Of a stretch of 64,000 nt of DNA, positions 11,796 through 21,427 are shown one piece after another. The stretch covers positions 38,609,229-38,673,228 of the forward strand of contig CM049314.1 in NCBI GenBank assembly GCA_026874595.1, read 5' to 3'. The notes under the pieces are model-generated. The model did no database searches and was not told where the DNA came from. It saw only the letters and a program-made list of their open reading frames with translations. This DNA is from Sipunculus nudus. Lineage: Eukaryota; Annelida; Sipuncula; Golfingiida; Sipunculidae. The position numbers and the translations under genes were made by a program. Every line of letters begins with the position of its first letter. Within the stretch, counting starts at the first letter, position 1.

Positions 11796-12515
11796 AAAAC
11801 TTTACCAAAAGTAGGATTGAGAAATGGAATATTGTTGATATTGATTATCCTTTATGGTTCGGAGATCGACTATCCATAATAGATTAAGGAAGAATATTTG
11901 GTCAATGATTGCAGAGAAAGAAAGCATGATATACGATAAAGAACTCTTGTTTTTGGAGTTTTTTTGCATAATGGGGTCTCCAGGATAAATTAGCATCTAA
12001 TATCACACCAAGAAAATCAGTCTCATCAAAACAAGATAAAGTTTAATTCAATATTGATATCTGGAATTTCTTATAAGGAATCATATAGGAATTACTACGG
12101 AGCATGACATTAGATGTATTAAAATTTAGAGTATTTTTTTTTCGTCATTGCAGGTGGTATTATTACTTTATCCACAATACGCTGAAATCTCAGCATCATC
12201 AGCTTTTTTCGATGGCAATATACAGTGACATCATCTGCGTATATTTACATCACAATACCATCAGTATTTAGCACAGCTGGAAGATCATTTATGCATAAAT
12301 AAAAACAGAACTGGTCCAAGTGTCGTACCCTGGGGAACACCTTTTTTCACAACTGCAGGGCTAAATAGACTTTGTATTGTATCTTACTATCTATAACAGA
12401 TTATGAAGATATGAATGAAACCAGCTACGTCTCTGTTATACTGGCAAAACCAACTGTATTCAGTTTTTCTAGTAATCTTTTTTTATAATTTATCGTATCA
12501 AATTCTTTGGTATAT
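11795..12515 (-). pseudogene. Non-LTR retrotransposon reverse transcriptase relic
   Basis: On the minus strand the fragments appear in the right order for a LINE (Jockey/CR1-type) reverse transcriptase. First is KEFDTINYKKRLLEKL (from about 12511), then a GVPQG-type block reading GVPQGTTLGPVLFFIYA (about 12345-12290). Next is YADDV-like sequence read in a shifted frame (about 12240), and finally FLGVILDANLSWRPHYAKKL (about 12030-11970). Several stops and frameshifts separate these blocks, so it is dead. The endonuclease domain and both ends are missing or unrecognisable. Confidence 0.75.
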
Positions 12516-12531
12516 TGGTATTAAGGTGTAT

Positions 12532-12543
12532 ATATATATATAG

Positions 12544-12592
<49 letters not shown>
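12532..12592. repeat. TA microsatellite
   Basis: TA run, interrupted once near its left end. Confidence 0.9.
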
Positions 12593-12594
<2 letters not shown>

Positions 12595-12969
12595 ATTTGA
12601 AATTTGGCAAGAGCAGTTACTCTATTGATCTTCCCGGCACTAATATAAAATATGGCGTTTTAAGAGTTGAATATATGCATACCTCTCTATGAATGTTTTA
12701 ATATTATTCCAATGGTAAAATGCAGTTAACGGTCAGTTTTATTCGGATAACCTATTCATGAAATCAATCATACATTAAAACAACTGCATCGATACTCTTT
12801 CTGATAATTCCAAAATTATTAAAAAATAGATCTTTTGTTTATACTAGCCTCTAATCAATATTTTACTTTGGCGTGCTCTGATATGGAAAAGCCCTTTCGG
12901 GAATCTCACGAGACTGTTCCAACTCTCTTTTCGCCTTTTCCTGGGTTCTGATAAATACAGTGTAATCGT

Positions 12970-13026
12970 GTATATTGTAAACACAGACACACACAGACAG
13001 ACAGACACACACACATATATGTATAT

Positions 13027-13072
<46 letters not shown>

Positions 13073-13084
13073 TTATTTATTTAT
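12970..13084. repeat. CA/GACA, TA and TTTA microsatellite cluster
   Basis: ACAC and GACA units, then TA dinucleotides, then a short TTTA run. Confidence 0.85.
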
Positions 13085-14550
13085 CACATATTAGCAGAAA
13101 AGAAGCGAAAAGAGAGCCAAGAAAAGGAACATCATTAAGCCGTTAACCCTTGCATATAAACTTTAGCAGCTGAGAGAAAAATCTCACATCAACAAGGGTA
13201 ATCCTTTTCGGGCTTCTCACAAAATAATGGCTGCATGCATGCCTTTTTGCAAACTTCTACTGCTGTTGCTCCACTTAACAGCTACTGTTCCAGTCTTGTT
13301 TCTTAACAAAGCTGCGAGCAAAAGAACATCTACAGAAACAGATAAACAATGATAAACTGAAGGAAACGAGCTCTTGAGAGTTGATAGTGACGCGTTGAGT
13401 GTCTGAGATGTAGTTAATGCCCGCGGTGGGGATTGTTTGTGGGTGTGAGTAGCGGAGATCGTTAATTCCACGACTTGAGCCGGTGATTAAGGGCTCACCG
13501 CCGCCTCGATGTATCTGACAGGGACCATGGAGTGATAAAGTTCTCACCGACGGGTGTATGTATCTTATAAGGATCTGGCAGGGATAAACAATACACAGAC
13601 AAGTCAAACCTTTCCTGAAAATAGTTGCACTGATACATTTAACGTATTTGGTATATATATACTGAATGTGAAACACATTAAAGTTACATCGAAATACTTT
13701 AAGTTGTTAACCAATACTTGACGATCGCCGGTGTGTAAACATCGGCGTGAAACTCCGAGTAGCAACTCAATGTAACTTTTACGTGTTTAACTATAAGTAA
13801 ATCATGCTCTATTTAGAAATAGCTTGGTGCCTGTGTTAAGCAACAATTAAATTTATTGTCACGCATGCTCGTAAATATGTTTGACTGATGTGTACATATC
13901 GTGGAAATGCAGTTTCTAGTATTTGTTGTCCCTCGCCGTCGCAGAAGGCGTCGTCGGCGGGGGACATAGAATTGGTGGACGTCCTTCCGTCTTTGCGTCT
14001 GTCATACATTGTAAACGCGATAACTCACCAAGAATTTGAGAAATAGTCACCAAACTTGCAGTAAAAATGCATCTAATGAAGGGCTAGGTCAGGTGCGAAT
14101 AAAGTTGACCTTGATGTGTTTTTTTAGGTCACAGAGGTTATCATAGTTTTGTGACATTGACCCTTCTCAAATTTCATACAGGTATTCACAACTTTTTCTT
14201 TCAGGCTATTCCCATAACAGGCGGGGAACATACTAGACCTGTCCCACTGATCAACTTTTTCCCTGTTCATTTTGCCTTTCCTAGATGCTACATTTATCAA
14301 ATTCATAATAAAACCACCTTTAGTTATGGAGCGTGTATACAGTACATATATTTGTTGATGTATCATTATGACGGCATACTTCTTGATGTCTTATTTGGTT
14401 TGATTAAAAGCAGTTTAGATTCCAGTCTGCACAATAGAAATAGCTTTGGTAGACAAATATTATATTATGTGCGCGCCTTTTAAGACTGTCACGCAGTCAC
14501 GCGCTCAAGGTATCACCGTATATACGATCTAGCCGTACTGCCTATAACAA
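13085..14550. other. Non-coding stretch with a short hairpin repeat
   Basis: At 13929-13968 there is a near-palindrome: TGTCCCTCGCCGTCG faces CGTCGGCGGGGGACA. It leads into a segment (13969-14200) that resembles a common dispersed repeat I recall from mollusc genomes. Overlapping open frames at 14124-14483 on both strands show no domain. No gene supported. Confidence 0.4.
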
Positions 14551-14555
14551 CACTA

Positions 14556-14640
14556 CACTATTGTTACGATCCATATTGTATAAACCGTCCCATATTGTCA
14601 TAACGGCCAATATTGTAGTGACCGGCCCATATTGTAATAA
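14556..14640 (-). repeat. ACAATATGG minisatellite, inverted orientation
   Basis: Four or five units of a CCATATTGT-type repeat. This is the reverse complement of the ACAATATGGGC minisatellite found at 16126-16245, 17356-17522, 17871-17990 and 19101-19305. Confidence 0.75.
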
Positions 14641-14870
14641 TTTCCAAGTGTCAATACTGTTATGAAACTGGTCAATATTGTTCTGTTTTTAGTCAAATAA
14701 CAGTTTTAGCGCATCTGACTATGACTTATTCTTCAAGCTACTGAACAAAGACAGAAATCTGCTTAGAACTTAAGATCTTCTTTGTAAAACGGATGGATTG
14801 CCCTTGAATTTGGTATGCTTAATTATCTTGAAGAACGTGAACTGCTTCATTTTCTTCAGTTAAACACATG

Positions 14871-14925
14871 TTTATATATTAATAGCGTAAGGCGATTTTT
14901 GTAGTTTCCCGTATCTCCACTCAAT
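14871..14925 (+). mobile_element. Helitron 5'-end-like fragment
   Basis: TATATATTAATAGCGTAAGG followed by a CCCGTATCTCC block closely resembles the first 50 bases of the Helitron at 15142, but no 3' end follows before that element. It is probably a truncated relative. Confidence 0.5.
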
Positions 14926-15141
14926 TTTTTGCACTTTCATCTAAGGTCTATTCCATGAAAAGTTTATTTTGCCTGTATATCTAATATTGTTGATCAGTTT
15001 CTCATGTCACATGGTACATGTGTAGGTGACTATTTGTCAAAGACCCCAACCATATGTTGGGGCGATCGTGTGCGACTGTACGCTGTTCCGAACCATGCCC
15101 CGAACGCTGTTCCAACAGATTTTTATCCACAACACTATACA

Positions 15142-15269
15142 TCTATATATTAACAGCGTAACGCATTTTGTGTGAATTTCCGTATCTCCGGATTTTCGGT
15201 GGATTTCCGATATCACCGTACGGTTTGTCGTATTCGCCCCAAACCGTGCGTAGCACGGGTAATTGCTAG
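15142..15269 (+). mobile_element. Short non-autonomous Helitron (128 bp)
   Basis: It begins with TC (TCTATATATTAACAG) and ends with CTAG. A 6-bp-stem hairpin, CCGTGC-GTA-GCACGG (15244-15258), sits 7 bases before the CTAG end. The base before it is A and the base after it is T, the Helitron A/T target rule, and there is no target duplication. It has no coding capacity, so Rep/helicase must come from elsewhere. I am confident from structure rather than from matching a known consensus. Confidence 0.75.
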
Positions 15270-15832
15270 TCTACTTTTATTTTTTAGAATGTCATATAAC
15301 AGTTCTCCTAAACTTAATTTATTAAGTAGGGAGGAGACCCTTCTAGTGGTTAATTGATAAGTTTATTTCTATATCAATATTTGGGGCTAATTATTTTTTT
15401 TTGGATATTCCTAGGTCCCCCGAGGGCAAAACCACCCATTAAATTTTTTTTTCTTCTGCACTTGTGTTCTCGAGCTCCAATATGACTGTATTTTTTTACA
15501 AAACTGACCTTCGGCCACGAAATTAGTCACGGGAGACGGCTGTGCTCCTGATATTTGTTTCTGACCTTGACCATATTTCCAAGCTCATACACTATATCCG
15601 ATCACCCATTATCGCTCGGTTCTGTCCCAGTTTGAGCTAGCTCTCCAAAACTGCTGATTATCCAAAACTTACTTTGGGTCAGAGTAATATTGACAGGTGA
15701 TAGATTTGCAACTGATGTTTTTTTTCTTCAACATAATTTTCAAGCTACATAGTCAATCCGAGCTATCTTTATTCATAGGCGCGGGAACAGCAAAATATAT
15801 AACATGGTTGGAGGATGTTTTGTATATGTGGG
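15270..15832. other. Non-coding stretch, nothing recognised
   Basis: No gene or structured element recognised between the Helitron and the duplicated block. Confidence 0.5.
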
Positions 15833-17577
15833 TATATAAATTCATTTTAAAAAATTATCTTGTTTATTCGTTAAAATACTTTAACATACCATCAAAACAC
15901 GGATTCATCAAAGGATAACCATAGCACATGGCCTTTCCCTAATATTAGCTTGGTGATCGCCATTTTGGTTCATTTGAACAGATAATCATTATGTAAATTT
16001 AGTGGCTTTTCATACTTGTGTGTTCACTTACACATTCGTGTAACGATAAGTCAGTATTTGAATGATCTAAGTTAATTTGCACGAAATTATTGGTCGTTTT
16101 ACACTCTTGCGATTTTATTATAATATGGACAGGGTATGGTTACTACAATCTGGGCCATTTTTTTATTACAATATGGGCTGTTATATCAATATGGGCCATT
16201 TTTTAATTACAATATGGGCTTTAATAACAATATGGGTCTAACATTTACCATCTGATAATTGCCTGCGCCAGGAGGGTCTGTGTTCATCCTAGTTCGTGTG
16301 TGTATTTGTGTAATCCTGTTCGTGTATATGTGTGTGTGTTTTTGTTAACAATAATTTTGTTCATAACAAAGAAAAGGTCGATTAAATTTTGGTTCGGATT
16401 TAGTCATTAGTCGGTATGCCGTCAATAGCATTATTTATAAATCGACGTAAACTTATTTTTTTTTTTGGGTCGACTTTGTGAACACAACCCAGACTCTTCA
16501 CCGTCACGAATTATGCTCAGGCGAGTAATTAGCTACTTCAACAGATATATTATAAGTATGGATTTATAACTTATGTAATGAATCATATTGGTAAAAGTAA
16601 GGGCTACAAGAACAGCTGATTAGGTTGTACATAACTCAGTTACCCCAAATGTATGTGGAAAAGAATTGTCACGCACGCTATAATTAATTACGAGTCTTCA
16701 ACTGAAAGAAGAACCTGTAATCTTGATGTGGTCAAAATGATTAGAAGTGTTAAAAAGACATACCATCCTCGTCGGGAATAATTTCTTATACCGCGCAATA
16801 ACTTTGAAATAAGGGGGTATTAGAAACACGTGACAGGCAGTTCATGTGTCATTTTTGTGGCAAAATGTTCACTTATGCAATTCGTCATGTGACTGTCTCG
16901 TGTGATCAGACAATTAATTGAACGAAAACAACTTTGGGATTTCATTAACGATCAATTTATAACAGAGTTCAGTGTCTGTCTGCACAGTTCACAAGAAGAT
17001 CATTCCATAGCTCTCCTTTTTGGAGCACCTATATCTTCTTTAACATATCAAGAACAAGCTACGTTTTTATACAGATCAGGTTTTTTTTTCTTCAAATGTG
17101 TTAAAATACAATAGAAGCGCATTATGCCGTCGGAAGTACTAGTATATGCTAACATTATCTAAAAGATACGGGGGCAGGTATAACTTTATAGCGGTAGTAA
17201 ACTACTTACAATGTGAACCGTAAAATTCAAATTACTATTTGTGACTATTTGTATTATTTGTATTATTATATTCTTCATATTGATTTTGGTTGTACTCTTC
17301 GTTACACGGAGGAAATACAGAAAATCAATCAATCAAATCAATCAATCAATCAATCATTACAATATAGGCAGGGTATGCATGGTTACTCCAATATGGGCAT
17401 TTTTTTGTTACAATATGGGCTGTTATAACAATATGGGTCGTTTTTATTACAGTATGGGCTGTTACAACAATATAGGTGGTTTTTATTACAATATGTTCTG
17501 TAATAACAATATTGGCCGTTTTTGGGCCTATAATGATTTTAAGATAGCCGGGGATGCTCCATTGCTAATGAAGATAT
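15833..17577 (+). repeat. 1.75-kb tandem duplication, copy 1
   Basis: This block repeats immediately downstream at high identity, offset by 1745 bases at its start. It contains two ACAATATGGGC minisatellite arrays, a GCGCCAGGAGG dispersed-repeat segment, a 70-residue open frame (16902-17114), and an ATCA run before the second array. The 70-residue frame is kept in both copies with only a few residue changes and a shifted tail, but it has no recognised domain. Confidence 0.9.
16902..17114 (+). CDS. Hypothetical 70-residue frame in duplicated block
   Basis: The frame begins MIRQLIERKQLWDF and includes CLHSSQEDHSIALL. A near-identical frame is at 18649-18861. Conservation between copies is explained by the recent duplication, so it is not evidence of selection. 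No domain, splice site or promoter supports it. Most probably non-coding. Confidence 0.12.
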   Translation: MIRQLIERKQLWDFINDQFITEFSVCLHSSQEDHSIALLFGAPISSLTYQEQATFLYRSGFFFFKCVKIQ

Positions 17578-19362
17578 TATATAAATTCATTTTAAAACAT
17601 TATCTTGTTTATTCGTTAAAATACTTTAACATACCATCAAAACACGGATTCATCAAAGGATAACCATAGCACATGGCCTTTCCCTAATATAAGCTTGGTG
17701 ATCGCCATTTTGGTTCATTTGAACAGATAATCATTATGTAAATTTAGTGGCTTTTCATACTTGTGTGTTCACTTACACATTCGTGTAACGATAAGTCCGT
17801 ATTTGAATGATCTAAGTTAATTTGCACGAAATTATTGGTCGTGTTACACACTTGCGATTTTATTATAATATGGACAGGGTATGGTTACTACAATCTGGGC
17901 CATTTTTTTATTACAATATGGGCTGTTATATCAATATGGGCCATTTTTTAATTACAATATGGGCTTTAATAACAATATGGGTCTAACATTTACCATCTGG
18001 TTATTGCCTGCGCCAGGAGGGTTTGTGTTCATCCTAGTTCGTGTGTGTATTTGTGTAATCCTGTTCCTGTATATGTGTGTGTGTGTTTTGTTCACAATAT
18101 TTTTGTTCATTACAAAGAAGAGTCGATTAAATTTTGGTTCGTATTTAGTAATTAGTCGGTACGCCGTCAATAGCATTATTTATAAATCGACGTAAACTTT
18201 TTTTTTTTTTTTTTGGGTCGACTTTGTGAACACAACCCAGACTCTTCACCGTCACGAATTATGCTCAGGCGAGTAATTAGCTACTTCAACAGATATATTA
18301 TAAGTATGGATTTATAACTTATGTAATGAATCATATTGGTAAAAGTAAGGGCTACAAGAACAGCTGATTAGGTTGTACATAACTCAGTTACCCCAAATGT
18401 ATGTGGAAAAGAATTGTCACGCACGCTATAATTAATTACGAGTCTTCAACTGAAAGAAGAACCTGTAATCTTGATGTGGTCAAAATGATTAGAAGTGTTA
18501 AAAAGACATACCATCCTCGTCGGGAATAATTTCATATACCGCGCAATTACTTTGAAATAATGGGGTATTAGAAACACGTGACAGGCAGTTCATGTGTCAT
18601 TTTTGTGGCAAATGTTCACTAATGCAATTCGTCATGTGACTGTCTCGTGTGATCAGACAATTAATTGAACGAAAACAACTTTGGGATTTCATTAACGATC
18701 AATTTTCAACAGAGTTCAGTGTCTGTCTACACAGTTCACAAGAAGATCATTCCATAGCTCTCCTTTTTGGAGCACCTATATCTTCTTTTACATATCAAGA
18801 ACAAGCTACGTTTTTATACAGATCAGGTTTTTTTTCTTCAAATGTGTTAAAAATACAATAGAAGCGCTAATGCCGTCGGAAGTGTATACTAACATTATCT
18901 AAAAGATACGGGGGCAGGTATAACTTTATAGCAGTAGTTAACTACTTACAATGTGAACCGTAAAATTCAAATTACTATTTGTGACTATTTGTATTATTTG
19001 TATTATTATATTGTTCATATTGATTTTGGTTGTACTCTTCGTTACACGGAGGAAATACAGAAAATCAATCAATCAAATCAATCAATCAATCAATCAATCA
19101 TTACAATATAGGCAGGGTATGCATGGTTACTCCAATATGGGCATTTTTTTGTTACAATATGGGCTGTTATTACAATAAGGGTCGTTTTTATTACAATATG
19201 TGCTGTTATAACAATATGGGTCGTTTTTATTACAGTATGTGCTGTTATAACAATATAGGTGGTTTTTATTACAATATGTTCTGTAATAAAAATATGGGCC
19301 GTTTTTTGGCCTATAATGATTTTAAGATAGCCGGGGATGCTCCATTGCTAATGAAGATATTT
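17578..19362 (+). repeat. 1.75-kb tandem duplication, copy 2
   Basis: Second copy of the 15833-17577 block. It is slightly longer, mainly because its last minisatellite array (19101-19305) has more ACAATATGGGC-type units and its ATCA run is longer. The copy ends at the same GCTAATGAAGATATT junction that ends copy 1, after which unique sequence resumes. Confidence 0.9.
18649..18861 (+). CDS. Hypothetical 70-residue frame, duplicate
   Basis: Partner of the frame at 16902-17114, with a T-run length change altering its C-terminus. No recognised domain. Listed so that the pair can be compared; probably not a gene. Confidence 0.12.
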   Translation: MIRQLIERKQLWDFINDQFSTEFSVCLHSSQEDHSIALLFGAPISSFTYQEQATFLYRSGFFSSNVLKIQ

Positions 19363-19529
19363 CAATTAAACTTAGTTCACTGATGAACTGTGACAAAACC
19401 CAAATAGAACGATTAAGACTTTACCCATACTAACTTCTAGTCTGGTAATTTTATCGCCCCTTAACAGTAAGTATACACACACACATACACACACTTATAT
19501 ATATATTTTTTTCACAGTAGTAATATGCA

Positions 19530-19544
19530 TTATATTTTGCAGGT
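19530..19544 (+). other. Probable splice acceptor of a 5'-UTR intron
   Basis: CATTATATTTTGCAG followed by 61 bases of putative 5' UTR before the ATG. The pyrimidine tract and AG look normal. The upstream exon was not located. Confidence 0.45.
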
Positions 19545-19604
19545 CGTGAACTTGACGTGACTGGCTTAAGAACTACTATTTCAGCCTGAAAAGCCCACAT
19601 CAAA

Positions 19605-21322
19605 ATGGGGATCACAAACTGGTCCGTCATATTCTTGTACATCCTTGATGCTCTGTCAGAATGTAATGCCAATAGCGTGAATATTCTAGGCATCAGCCCT
19701 ACTGGGACATTATGGGACGCAGCGTTAGACATAACGGACCCGGGAAACCTGACCCGGTTCTCAAAGTATGAAACGAATGACAAGAAAATGTATACCTCTG
19801 TGAGCTATGACGTCATGAATCAGTCTGTTGTCATGGAAACGGAATCACCCAAAGGAGCAAGGCGGCATACATTTTGTCAAGGCCGACAGTTACAACAAGG
19901 GGATACTCTTGAACTCTCTTCTCATGATAATATCGTGGGAGCCTTTACATCATATAAAGGACATCTGTATTTCTTACATATAAATGATACCGGTTCGGCA
20001 AAATATATTGATTTACGAAGATGGGACAACCGTTGTTTTGAACCAAAGAGAGACAATAGCAACTCGGAGGTTGTAAATGAATGCTCAGTAAGAATAGCAA
20101 ATGTTGATTATACGGATGAAAGCCACGTGTATTTTAGCCCGGGAAGCAACATGAAAGTTCGCGAAATCGGAGACAAACTTCACTTTCTTTTCCAGTTCGT
20201 AAAGTATGGGAAGAAAAGCAGCGGCAGATACGTCGTCTGGTCACAACTCTATCACGTGACCGAAACCGGGAAGGGGTCGAGTCTCCGGCGGGAAAGGCTG
20301 CACGATAAGTTCGGCTCATGGCGCGTGCGCGGGGAGCTCTCTGTTGATTGGCTGGAAAATGTCGTCTGCTGGACGAGTATTTATCAGCTCCAATGTGCGG
20401 AAATGTACCCAAATGGTGAGGTTCATCATGGAACCGAACGAACAGTCGTGTCGTCATCAGAAACGGTTCTCAATGGAGTCTGTACAGGTATTCATAACAC
20501 AAATGACGAATGTTTTTAATTTAATACTATTACTTTTTGAGGATTTGGGCGTGGTCTGAAAAAATATTTTTATTCCGCCCTAAACTTTGTCGCAGATAAC
20601 TTCCTATTTGTTCCCTGTCCTGGTGTATTTCCATGTCAGATCCCCGCGCCCCTAGCAAACACTGACAGGTGTTTTCATTCCAGTTTTTCTAAACGCTCAT
20701 GAGGGCTGCCTTTTTGTGTACACACTAAAACATGGATCTCGCATGTCGAAATCTAGTAAAAAAAGCAATGGTAAAAATAGCACATATAGTGACAGAATTC
20801 AAATGTTATATCAATTAGACACTTATATATGTGGTTTCCCTCAAATTATACAAACGTGTAAGCTTTTCTCAAAATATTATCGCGGTTGCATTCTGGTCAG
20901 AGGAGGTTGTGGTAAAGGAGTTGCACGTTTGAGCAGAAGAACCCAAATTCAGACCCCACTAAAAGCCGTTAAAATAACACAATGAAATCTCAATAGAACT
21001 TCATTGATAGATTTGGTCTAATGTCTAAAAGAATTCTCAGGACTTCTCTATTATTTTTAGCCTAATGCACACAAAAACGTGGAAAGTTAGAGGACGATAA
21101 AAATAATTTAGTATAGACGATGCCACCAACACAAACGAGTCACAAACACATACCTATATATATTATATTATTAAATATATATCGGATGAGCCCCCCCCCC
21201 CCCCCAAACAAAAGAACCTAATTTTAGTTATGGATATCTCAACCACCATTCATTAGAATTTCATAAAACTTTATGTGCTTATCAAACATGATGTTTCAAA
21301 AGAATTTTTGAAAAATTAAATA

Positions 21323-21363
<41 letters not shown>

Positions 21364-21383
21364 TTGTAGGTATATATATATGT

Positions 21384-21427
<44 letters not shown>

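Noticed and set aside
14124-14483. Opposed 80- and 110-residue frames
   Set aside because: No domain, no splice context, and they follow a dispersed-repeat segment.
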